NCBI GenBank assembly: GCA_008636095.1
Contig: VSJD01000172.1
Location: forward strand, 1 to 10,000
Length of the DNA: 10,000 bases
Source of the DNA: Kiritimatiellota bacterium
Lineage (GTDB): Bacteria; Verrucomicrobiota; Kiritimatiellia; JAAZAB01
Direction: 5' to 3'
The translations under genes were made by a program, and so were the position numbers. Below are positions 1 through 5,852 of the stretch, piece by piece; the first letter of the stretch is position 1, and each line of letters starts with the position of its first letter. Below the pieces are notes generated by a model that did not search any database, was not told where the DNA came from, and saw only the letters and a list, made by a program, of their open reading frames with translations.

Positions 1-69
1 GGCGGCATAAGGCAAATAATTCCCGCGCAAGATAGTTTGGACGTGATCCGGCATGTCATGCTCACCCAT
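1..69 (-). CDS. Start of an unidentified protein, runs off the left edge
   Basis: An open frame of 23 codons begins at an ATG whose first eight bases overlap the end of the preceding SDR gene (ATGGGTGA). It continues open to the window edge. The visible peptide starts MGEHDMPDHVQTILRGNY. A second ATG at residue 6 has a GGTGAG-like ribosome binding site just upstream and may be the real start. Strand, spacing and overlap suggest the third gene of the sugar-nucleotide operon, but too little is visible to name a family. It could be a tailoring transferase or another sugar-modifying enzyme; that is inference from context only. Confidence 0.5.
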   Translation of the reverse strand, partial: MGEHDMPDHVQTILRGNYLPYAA

Positions 70-1126
70 CATCCATGTGATCCAAGTAATAATCCCGCAT
101 CTGTTGCAACCCTTGTTTCAGTAAAACTTTTGGGCGGAATCCCAGACGTTGCCTGGCTTTGGCAATGTCGGGGCACCGCCGCTGCGGATTATCAGTCAGA
201 TAATGCGCATCCTTGCTAACTTTACGAACCACTTTAACATCCTTTCCGCAGACACGAATTACCATATAGGCGAGATCGGCCATGGAAACTTCGGGCGCGT
301 CGGTCCCGATATTAAAGGACTCCCCATTTTCATGACTGAGGATAAGACGTAGGTATCCCTCGATGGCATCGGAAACATAACAAAAGGTCCTGGTGGAACG
401 GCCATCGGACAGAATCATCACGTCACGGTTATTCAGCACATCGCGAAAAAAATCCGGGAGGACACGTCGATCGTTGAGGCGTAGTCCGGGACCATAATTA
501 TTGAATGGCCTGGCGATTTTGACAGGAACATGGTGGATATTCCAAAACGCGACACAAAGCGTTTCTCCGAACCTTTTTGATTCATCATAACAGGCGCGCG
601 GTCCAGTACAACTCACATATCCCCGATAATTCTCATCAGTGGGAATGTGTTGGCTGTCGGGGTCGCCGTATATTTCGCTGGAGGAAAAAAACAACAGGCT
701 CTCTGGAGGATTTGATCGCGCATGATCCAGCAGTTGCCGAAGTCCCCATATATTGGCATCCATAGTTTCGATGGGATATTTCCTGTAAAAAATCGGAGAG
801 GCGACAGATGCAGCATGTATAATAAAATCCGCACGCGGATAAGTTGCTAAGCGCACAATATCCGCCGCAATAACCTCAATATCCTTTCGCTCCTGAAGGA
901 TTGTCAACCATTCCGGTACACCGCGGAGATAATTATCCATCGCTACGACATGGCAGGGGGCGGACACAACCCTTTGATCGTTAAGTGCAAGGAAATAATG
1001 AACGAATTGCGTGCCAAGAAAACCAGCGGCACCTGTCATTAAAATGGTCTTGCCGGAAAATCGCTCATTCAGTTTATCCATGCCGACAATCACATTCTTG
1101 GCATCGTTGAGATAATGCTTATCCAT
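62..1126 (-). CDS. NAD-dependent sugar-nucleotide epimerase/dehydratase (UXS-like SDR)
   Basis: This 354-residue extended short-chain dehydrogenase is a cytosolic enzyme that would modify an NDP-hexose with bound NAD. The Rossmann glycine motif GAAGFLG lies at residues 32-38, the SSSE active-site stretch at 148-151, and the catalytic YxxxK pair at Y180 and K184 inside GPRACYDESK. That last string is typical of UDP-glucuronate decarboxylases (UXS) and their relatives. The C-terminal part (ARPFNNYGPG, RTFCYV, FNIGTD) also fits. Length is normal. The chosen ATG has an AGGA ribosome binding site eight bases upstream. Its neighbour is a CDP-glucose synthase, so the substrate may be CDP-glucose, with this enzyme standing where a CDP-glucose 4,6-dehydratase usually does. 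UDP-glucuronate is the alternative. The family is certain; the substrate is not. Confidence 0.9.
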   Translation of the reverse strand: MDKHYLNDAKNVIVGMDKLNERFSGKTILMTGAAGFLGTQFVHYFLALNDQRVVSAPCHVVAMDNYLRGVPEWLTILQERKDIEVIAADIVRLATYPRADFIIHAASVASPIFYRKYPIETMDANIWGLRQLLDHARSNPPESLLFFSSSEIYGDPDSQHIPTDENYRGYVSCTGPRACYDESKRFGETLCVAFWNIHHVPVKIARPFNNYGPGLRLNDRRVLPDFFRDVLNNRDVMILSDGRSTRTFCYVSDAIEGYLRLILSHENGESFNIGTDAPEVSMADLAYMVIRVCGKDVKVVRKVSKDAHYLTDNPQRRCPDIAKARQRLGFRPKVLLKQGLQQMRDYYLDHMDDG

Positions 1127-1166
1127 TTTGTTTTCCTATGAAAGCCACCCACGAATCTACACTTAG

Positions 1167-1226
1167 GAGGTAATTTCAAAAGTCCTTGTGGACGTGGAAA
1201 TCCGCCAGGGCTTTTGAAATTGCCTC
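1167..1226. repeat. 60-bp near-perfect inverted repeat between rfbF and the SDR gene
   Basis: The arms at 1167-1185 and 1208-1226 pair over 19 bp with 17 matches. The loop carries a further 5-bp stem (1188-1192 with 1201-1205, one G-T pair), so almost the whole element folds. It lies between two co-directional genes. There is no T-run after it on the minus strand, so it does not look like a simple intrinsic terminator. It may be a dispersed palindromic repeat or an mRNA processing hairpin that sets different levels for the two genes. A 16-base relative of one arm (14/16 matches) occurs at 7934-7949. Confidence 0.75.
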
Positions 1227-1253
1227 TCATATAAACTTGTTTTGCCCGTCATA

Positions 1254-2024
1254 TCACCACACTTTCCAGGGTGTTTTGCCTTCCTGCCACAAACGTTCTA
1301 AAAGATGTTTGTCCCGCAGATTATCCATGCATTGCCAGAAGCGATTATGACGATAGGCCACAAGCTGACGGTCTTTGGCTAAGCGTTCCAACACATCAGT
1401 TTCCAGAATACTGTGGTCGTCTTTCAGATATTGAAACACCGCCGGCTCGAACATCATGAAGCCGCCGTTGATCCATCCTTCGCCAATCTGGGGTTTTTCA
1501 GTGAATTCCAGAACCCGATCGCCCTCCAATACAATCCCGCCAAAACGGGACGGTGGACGCACCGCGGTAACCGTGCCGATACAGCCATGTAACTGATGAA
1601 ACTTTATCAACGCACGAATGTCGATATCCGCCACCCCATCACCATAAGTCACCATAAAGGTTTCGTTCTTGAGCCATGGCTCCAGTCGTTTCACGCGGCC
1701 GCCGGTTAGGGTGTCCTGCCCGGTATCAATCAGATGGACCGTCCATTTTTCGGCCACGGACTTCCGTTTTTTCACCTGATCGCGGGCCAGATCAATGGTC
1801 ATATCACTGCTCATGTTATGGTAATCGCAAAAATAATGCTTGATCATCTCACCTTTGTAACCCAAGGCGACAAAAAACTCTTTGACCCCATAATGGGCAC
1901 AGCTCTTCATGATATGCCAGAGGATCGGCTTCCCGCCGATTTCGATCATCGGCTTGGGTTTGAGTTCGGTTTCTTCAGCCAGACGCGTTCCCAGTCCACC
2001 TGCCAATATAACGACTTTTGTCAT
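1254..2024 (-). CDS. rfbF: Glucose-1-phosphate cytidylyltransferase
   Basis: The enzyme makes CDP-glucose from CTP and glucose 1-phosphate, the first committed step to CDP-linked dideoxy or branched sugars for surface polysaccharide. The 256-residue protein has the usual family length. It starts with the nucleotidyltransferase signature ILAGGLGTRL, then KPKPMIEIGGKPILWHIM. The metal-binding TYGDGVADID motif lies mid-protein. The C-terminal FWQCMDNLRDK and PWKVW ends are characteristic of RfbF rather than of RfbA or GalU. The ATG is preceded by AAGGA at good spacing. It is the first gene of the sugar-nucleotide set and is followed after 127 bases by the SDR gene. Identification is strong from motifs and length. 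Confidence 0.95.
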   Translation of the reverse strand: MTKVVILAGGLGTRLAEETELKPKPMIEIGGKPILWHIMKSCAHYGVKEFFVALGYKGEMIKHYFCDYHNMSSDMTIDLARDQVKKRKSVAEKWTVHLIDTGQDTLTGGRVKRLEPWLKNETFMVTYGDGVADIDIRALIKFHQLHGCIGTVTAVRPPSRFGGIVLEGDRVLEFTEKPQIGEGWINGGFMMFEPAVFQYLKDDHSILETDVLERLAKDRQLVAYRHNRFWQCMDNLRDKHLLERLWQEGKTPWKVW

Positions 2025-2064
2025 AGCTTGATTCCTTTAACCTCAGTTTGCTGCAAAGGCACGA

Positions 2065-2078
2065 AGATAAAATTATCT
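2065..2078. promoter_or_regulatory. Short palindrome upstream of rfbF
   Basis: A perfect 6-bp inverted repeat (AGATAA, two bases, TTATCT) lies about 40 bases before the rfbF start. On the minus strand it contains GATAAT, a five-of-six match to a -10 box. I see no convincing -35 box. It may be an operator or part of the rfbF promoter. Confidence 0.3.
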
Positions 2079-2255
2079 ACACACAATATCCGCTCCATAT
2101 CAGCCTACAATCCCAGCATTGTCATAATGGGGTTCCCCCCGTCGCTCTCGAGCTTCCGCCGTCGTCTCGCCGTTGGCGGACTATGGCGGACAAGCTGGGG
2201 GACAAGTATTGAATATCCGCGCAGCACGATGGCGCAGTTGCCGGGCTCGATTCAG
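2079..2255 (-). pseudogene. Decayed 3' end of a GbsR-type regulator (copy A)
   Basis: Read on the minus strand, 2207-2255 encodes LNRARQLRHRAARIFN, the same peptide as near the end of the intact regulator at 3803-4309. After a 73-bp interruption, 2104-2134 resumes with P-I-M-T-M-L-G-L and a stop. Beyond the stop, 2079-2106 matches the outer flank of copies B and C (ACACA...ATATCCG...CAGCCT). The roughly 120-bp central non-coding part present in B and C is missing. Weak similarity continues upstream to about 2310 and then fades, so the front of the gene is gone. The fragment sits about 110 bases after the stop of the DUF4143 ATPase. Confidence 0.8.
2135..2207. repeat. Nested palindromic element inserted in copy A
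   Basis: Alignment of copy A with B and C shows an extra 73 bases between GGGGTT and ATTGAATA. The insert is a nested inverted repeat: outer C-run (2135-2140) with G-run (2197-2201), AGCTTCCGCC (2151-2160) with GGCGGACAAGCT (2185-2196), and an inner CGCC/GGCG hairpin (2168-2178). No clear target duplication is visible beyond one T. It looks like a small mobile palindromic repeat of the REP or MITE kind. Confidence 0.65.
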
Positions 2256-2363
2256 TTTGCCGCACCATCACGGTTGCCCCATATCGTTACCGCCGCTTCC
2301 CGCTGTGTTAAGTCCGCATAGCCAACCAGAAACCGTCCCGCCACACCTGGCCACATTGCCAAA

Positions 2364-3506
2364 TCAATCGCTAAGCGCACTATCCAGCGCCGTTGACGGG
2401 AGCGTCATAATACGGTCGGACAATGCATAACGCCTTTTACCGGGATAAACAACCAGCAGACGATCCAATTTCAGATCCGCGAGGGCAATGCGCATTGACG
2501 GAGTCAGTCGCGGCGCATCCATTCGTTTACATTCCACACCAATTAGTCTGCCATCCTTGATGAGCAGCAAATCCAGCTCAGCGCCGTTATGCGTTGCCCA
2601 GAAATAGGACTCGTCGGGCATAACGGCTTTAATTATCTCCTCGATTACATATCCTTCCCATGAAGCGCCGCACCTGGGATGGTTTAACAAATCCTTCTCG
2701 GTCCGGATACCAAGTAATTGATGAAGCAATCCGCTGTCGCGGATATAGAGCTTTGGCGACTTCACCTGTCGTTTCTTAAGATTAGCATGCCACGGCGGCA
2801 ACTGCCGCACCAGGAACATCCAAGTCAACAAATCAAGATAATGCCTTACGGTCGGCTCGCTCAAGCTCAGCGCGCGGGCCGGCTCGGCATTATTCCAAAT
2901 CTGCCCATGATAATGGGCCAGTATCACCAAAAACCGAAACAGCGCCGGCGGCGGCAGACTGACTCCCAAACGAGGTAAATCTCTATCCAGAAATGTCCGG
3001 ATAAACTGTTTGCGCCATAACAGACTTTCCACTTCCGAGCGCGCCAGAAAAGAAAGCGGAAATCCGCCTCGCCGCCAATGTTTCGCCTGCGCGCTATTTC
3101 CAACTTCTTCCAGACTAAAGCCGCTGATATTGATGGTCTCCATGCGCCCTGCCAAAGATTCTGACGATTGTTTCAGCAATTCCGGTGAAGCGCTGCCAAG
3201 AATCAGGAACCGTGCCAGCAACGGCCTGCGGTCGGCCAGCACGCGTAACACGGGGAACAAATCGGCCCGGCGTTGAATTTCGTCTATAACCACCCAGCCG
3301 CGCAAATCCCGCAATGCCGTCATCGGCTCTTCAAGTCGTGCCAGGCATTCCGGATCTTCAAGGTCGAAATAATTCACCGAATCCTGGGGCACCAACTCGC
3401 GGGCCAGCGTGGTTTTGCCGCATTGGCGCGGCCCCAACAGCGCAACCACACGGCTGCGTTTCAAGGCCTGACGAACCTGCGATAATATGGAATTGCGTCT
3501 AAGCAC
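2364..3506 (-). CDS. AAA+ ATPase with DUF4143 C-terminal domain
   Basis: The 380-residue protein belongs to the AAA_14 + DUF4143 family of prokaryotic ATPases, common in accessory regions but without a settled role. The Walker A motif GPRQCGKT is at residues 25-32 and Walker B WVVIDEIQ at 71-78. A GSASPELL sensor-like stretch lies near 104-111. The C-terminal domain (about 200-360) has a PD-(D/E)xK-nuclease-like arrangement with E310, D312, E325 and K327 (ECK). Length is normal for the family. The start is GTG with no visible ribosome binding site; a -10-like TATATT ends six bases before it, so the message may be leaderless. A large palindrome covers the promoter. Activity as a nuclease or antitoxin-like partner is not shown by the sequence. 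Confidence 0.9.
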   Translation of the reverse strand: MLRRNSILSQVRQALKRSRVVALLGPRQCGKTTLARELVPQDSVNYFDLEDPECLARLEEPMTALRDLRGWVVIDEIQRRADLFPVLRVLADRRPLLARFLILGSASPELLKQSSESLAGRMETINISGFSLEEVGNSAQAKHWRRGGFPLSFLARSEVESLLWRKQFIRTFLDRDLPRLGVSLPPPALFRFLVILAHYHGQIWNNAEPARALSLSEPTVRHYLDLLTWMFLVRQLPPWHANLKKRQVKSPKLYIRDSGLLHQLLGIRTEKDLLNHPRCGASWEGYVIEEIIKAVMPDESYFWATHNGAELDLLLIKDGRLIGVECKRMDAPRLTPSMRIALADLKLDRLLVVYPGKRRYALSDRIMTLPSTALDSALSD

Positions 3507-3512
3507 GGTTGA

Positions 3513-3540
3513 AATATACCATGAATTACTAAAACGTCTA
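3513..3540 (-). promoter_or_regulatory. Candidate promoter of the DUF4143 ATPase gene
   Basis: On the minus strand a TAGACG -35 box (3535-3540, four of six) and a TATATT -10 box (3513-3518, five of six) are 16 bases apart. The -10 box ends six bases before the GTG start, which would place transcription start at or near the start codon. Confidence 0.45.
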
Positions 3541-3555
3541 TTTAGTATTTCATGG
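3519..3555. promoter_or_regulatory. 37-bp palindrome over the ATPase promoter (candidate operator)
   Basis: The arms CCATGAATTACTAAA (3519-3533) and TTTAGTATTTCATGG (3541-3555) pair at 14 of 15 positions around a 7-base centre. The element covers the -35 box and directly abuts the -10 box of the ATPase gene. Size, symmetry and position suggest a repressor site; the GbsR-type regulator encoded just upstream is a candidate ligand, although its own palindrome has a different sequence. Confidence 0.55.
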
Positions 3556-3654
3556 AAACGACAATATTATTAAATCACCAAACTTATCCAAAACAACTTT
3601 CGACAACAGCCGATATACTCTACCACCGTCAATTATGCCTGCCGAGCTTTTACC

Positions 3655-3969
3655 ACACACCATATCCGTTCCGTACCAGCCTGATGGCGTCCTATAGGCT
3701 GTAGGCGTTTAGACTGTAGGCTGTAGGGTGAAGCCTGAAAAACACGGAAATACAGTTTTGTAAACAGGCCTAAAAACATCGCTTTTCCTAATAGTCTACA
3801 GCTTACAATCCCAGCATTTTCATAATGGGATTATTGAATATCCGCGCAGCACGATGGCGCAGTTGCCTGGCGCGATTCAGCCGCCCCTGCATAAACTTGA
3901 TCTCGTTATTATTTCCGCCATTGCCCACCTGCCGCAGTAATTCCTCGGCATGGTCGAGTTCCGCGCCGG
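3655..3969. repeat. Direct repeat, copy B (regulator 3' end plus downstream flank)
   Basis: About 315 bases here recur at 6522-6838 in the same orientation. The non-coding part after the regulator stop (from the CTATAGG near 3691 to 3802) differs at only two positions from copy C. The coding part (3803-3969) differs at about 16 of 167. The non-coding part holds iterated CTGTAGGC words and could form a stem with the GTCTACAGC just after the stop. Copy A retains only the outer ends. Confidence 0.85.
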
Positions 3970-4309
3970 CGGTGCGAATCTTGCCCCGCACCAGTTCCAG
4001 AAGCCCCTGCCGTAAAGCCACCCCCAGATGATCTACGATCCGGTAATAATTCTTGCGGTCAGCCTTCTTCCAAATTCGCTGGAGCAGTCCCAGGCTCTCC
4101 AGCTGTCGGGCCGCAATGCTGACCGCGGCCTTGCTGAGCCCCAGATTCTGCCCGATGTCATCCAGCGAGCTGTCGCCCTCGGTCATATAAATATCGCCCA
4201 GCACCTGCCCGATAATCCGGCCCATGCCGAGATCCTGGGTAGTCCGGCCGGCCACCTCGATCAGGCGCGTCCGGACTTCCCGGATTATTGTGTTTTGCTG
4301 TTTTGTCAT
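3803..4309 (-). CDS. GbsR/MarR-type transcriptional regulator
   Basis: The 168-residue protein has the GbsR-family winged helix at about residues 25-92: GMGRIIGQVLGDIYMTE, then SLDDIGQNLGLSKAAVS as the helix-turn-helix, and RIWKKADRKNYYRI as the wing. The Lys/Arg-rich C-terminal helical part (from about 110) probably dimerises. Relatives in other bacteria repress osmoprotectant or other transport genes; here no such gene is adjacent, so the target is unknown. The ATG has only a weak ribosome binding site. A promoter and an 18-bp palindrome lie immediately upstream, suggesting autoregulation. Its C-terminal third exists in two more fragmentary copies in this window, so it is the only intact member of a small local family. 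Confidence 0.88.
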   Translation of the reverse strand: MTKQQNTIIREVRTRLIEVAGRTTQDLGMGRIIGQVLGDIYMTEGDSSLDDIGQNLGLSKAAVSIAARQLESLGLLQRIWKKADRKNYYRIVDHLGVALRQGLLELVRGKIRTAGAELDHAEELLRQVGNGGNNNEIKFMQGRLNRARQLRHRAARIFNNPIMKMLGL

Positions 4310-4310
4310 C

Positions 4311-4328
4311 TTTTACAATTTTGTAAAA
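4311..4328. promoter_or_regulatory. Perfect 18-bp palindrome, candidate autoregulatory operator
   Basis: TTTTACAA, two bases, TTGTAAAA: perfect 8-bp arms one base before the regulator's ATG and just downstream of its expected transcription start. Position and symmetry fit an operator for the regulator itself. Confidence 0.65.
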
Positions 4329-4337
4329 CCTGCTTAA

Positions 4338-4365
4338 ATACTAACATCTGCGGCTGGCGTGTCAA
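4338..4365 (-). promoter_or_regulatory. Candidate promoter of the GbsR-type regulator
   Basis: On the minus strand a perfect TTGACA (4360-4365) is followed after 16 bases by TAGTAT (4338-4343). Transcription would start near 4331, just before the palindrome at 4311-4328. Confidence 0.55.
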
Positions 4366-4401
4366 TATCTTTTTTTATCAACGCGGCTGAGGGCTCATTG
4401 T

Positions 4402-4896
4402 TCACTCGCCCGCCAACGTCAAAGCTCTTTGGATAAGCGCGGGGGCAAGGTGAATTCCTTGCCGAAGCATCCGGTCGATCATCTCACGCATAGACATCGG
4501 ATGTCCTTGTTGTTTGACTTTAAGCAGCATACCGACAGACCCTGTCACCTGAAGTCCATATAGTCGCGCAATTCTTCTCCCCGGCAGTTCATCAATGGCT
4601 ACGCGCGCGACTCGGCGGGTTATGGCCAGTTGGATAACCGCTGCCTCGCCAGAATCCAAAGCGTTATTGAGAAACGCATCCAATGACGTCTTTTCCTCTA
4701 CCCGCTAAATCCACGATGCCGCTTGAAACTCTTGGGCGCCAAAACGGGTCAAATTGAATATGAGCAACTCGTCGGCAACCTCGCGAGGCACAAAAACCCT
4801 GCTGTAAAGGGGGCGAATTACATCCAGATTGCCGACGGCCGCAATAATGGCAAGCAAGGGCGTTGTGTTACACACAATCGGATGACGTTCAGGCAT
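4402..4896 (-). pseudogene. DUF3368 PIN-domain toxin interrupted by an in-frame TAG
   Basis: One continuous frame of 165 codons encodes a PIN-type ribonuclease toxin of the DUF3368 family, but codon 64 is TAG (4705-4707). The front part (63 residues) has IVCNTTPLLAI and the VFVPREVADEL helix. The rear part has LDSGEAAVIQLA, the acidic IDELPGRRIA motif, the VTGSVGMLLKVK segment and a terminal AGE. The two halves join without any frameshift, and the residues around the stop (ASWI-stop-RVEEK) match the family where W-I precedes a short variable linker. The rear part could restart at an ATG at 4683. It overlaps the UPF0175 gene by eight bases. A recent nonsense change (for example CAG to TAG) is the simplest reading; a sequencing error or stop-codon recoding is possible. 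Confidence 0.82.
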
Positions 4897-5149
4897 TGGC
4901 TAAATCCTGGGGTAATTCGTCTGGCGGATAATTGATCGCGGGGATATTATACTCGCGTAATTTCATAAGAAAAGAAACGCGATCCACGCCTACAAGTTGC
5001 GCTGCCAATCCCGACGGCAAGCGACCGAGTTCGTAGAGTTTCAGAGCAAGAGCCCACTTGACCTCGTCTTGAAACTGAGAATCGGTTTCCTGTAACATAT
5101 CCGGCAACGCATCCGGATAATCTATGGTCAATGATTTCATGGATGACAT
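4889..5149 (-). CDS. UPF0175 family antitoxin
   Basis: The 86-residue protein matches the UPF0175 family, the usual antitoxin partner of DUF3368 PIN toxins. The core is ALALKLYELGRLPSGLAAQLVG followed by a REYNIPAINYPPDEL tail, which form a small HTH-like helical domain and the toxin-binding end. It overlaps the toxin gene by eight bases, so translation is likely coupled. There are two possible starts, at 5149 and at the ATG four codons... three codons downstream (5140). A TATAAT box touches the first ATG, which favours the second start or a leaderless message. The antitoxin looks intact although its partner is interrupted. A role in neutralising the toxin is known for the family pair, not shown here. 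Confidence 0.85.
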   Translation of the reverse strand: MSSMKSLTIDYPDALPDMLQETDSQFQDEVKWALALKLYELGRLPSGLAAQLVGVDRVSFLMKLREYNIPAINYPPDELPQDLANA

Positions 5150-5175
5150 ATTATATGATCAGCATAATAAGTCAA
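5149..5175 (-). promoter_or_regulatory. Candidate promoter and operator of the UPF0175-PIN module
   Basis: On the minus strand TTGACT (5170-5175) and a perfect TATAAT (5150-5155) are 14 bases apart, shorter than usual. A 6-bp inverted repeat (TATTAT/ATAATA, 9-base spacer, 5149-5169) overlaps the -10 box and could bind the antitoxin for autoregulation. Confidence 0.45.
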
Positions 5176-5204
5176 CTGTAGAAAGCAAGGGTGTCGTAAA
5201 CAAG

Positions 5205-5372
5205 GGGTCACTCATAATAAGCAATAATCCAATTTTTGAGGCATAGCGATCACCCATTTAAGAACGACGGACCGGGCTTCGCCAAAGGGCTACGCCCTGG
5301 CACGCGCCAGACCCGTCAAGCGGGGGTCAGTCCTACGAATAAGCAATAAGCAAATTTTTGAGGCATGGCGAT
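5205..5372. repeat. REP-like element: direct repeats flanking tandem hairpins
   Basis: Two copies of a 35-base sequence (5216-5250 and 5338-5372, 32 of 35 identical) lie in the same orientation, each preceded by a GGGGTCA word. Between them are two small adjacent hairpins, AGGGC/GCCCT (5286-5298) and CTGGC/GCCAG (5297-5310). The layout resembles non-autonomous repeats mobilised by REP-associated Y1 transposases; no transposase is present in the window. It fills most of the 256-base gap between the antitoxin and HEPN genes. Confidence 0.6.
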
Positions 5373-5405
5373 AACCATTAAATTCTGTTATAAAAACTTG
5401 TGCAT

Positions 5406-5852
5406 TCAGTTCTTCAATAAACAGGCATGTCTGGACTTGACCCAGTTAAGCACATGCGTTTCCAAGGTCTTCGTAAATTCGATCAATTCGTTGGCGTCCG
5501 TGTCTGTCGCTCCTCCGGTATAATCATATTCCACCGTGTTGCGTTTGGTCCGGCAGGCATCAAGATAATCCGCGTCCGGCTTGCGCTCGGTTCCGAGAAT
5601 CAGTGGCAGGGCTTGCAGTGTGCGGTAATGGGCCAGATTCTGTGTCGGACGATACCCTTCAGCATAAAGCAGGATGGTGCAGAGCTTGAGCGCAGCGTTA
5701 TAGGCAATGCCGAAACGCCAGTCCGGCGAAATCCCGCCGGCCTGTGCATCGGCAAGGTCGCGGCGCACGATGGCCAGCAGGTTGCCGACCTCTTGCCGGT
5801 TGGTTTTGTGCGGCTTAAGCCAGCCGTTATCTGCCCATTGCTTTAAGGTCAT
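5406..5852 (-). CDS. HEPN-domain protein, candidate toxin of an MNT-HEPN pair
   Basis: The 148-residue all-helical protein resembles HEPN-domain proteins of the SAV_6107-like type: a conserved front (LKQWADNGWLKPHKTNRQEV), the SPDWRFGIAYNAALKLC helix, and the signature DACRTKRNTVEYDY at 98-111. In RNase HEPN toxins the catalytic motif is R-x4-6-H; here R104 is followed by Y109 where His is expected and by Y111, giving R-x4-Y-x-Y. Such proteins pair with a MNT nucleotidyltransferase, and here that gene lies immediately upstream with a 26-base overlap, so the two are co-translated. Whether this protein is an active RNase or only a substrate or scaffold cannot be told from the sequence. Length looks complete. 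Confidence 0.82.
   Translation of the reverse strand: MTLKQWADNGWLKPHKTNRQEVGNLLAIVRRDLADAQAGGISPDWRFGIAYNAALKLCTILLYAEGYRPTQNLAHYRTLQALPLILGTERKPDADYLDACRTKRNTVEYDYTGGATDTDANELIEFTKTLETHVLNWVKSRHACLLKN

Noticed and set aside
1127..1253. Intrinsic terminator after rfbF
   Set aside because: The hairpin is very long and has no T-run on the minus strand, and the next gene is co-directional and functionally linked.
1734..2321. 195-codon open frame on the plus strand
   Set aside because: It lies antisense to rfbF and extends into copy A and the palindromic insert. No family resemblance; it is a shadow of the coding strand.
5216..5372. CRISPR array
   Set aside because: Only two repeat copies with an 87-base interval, which itself contains hairpins, and no cas gene.
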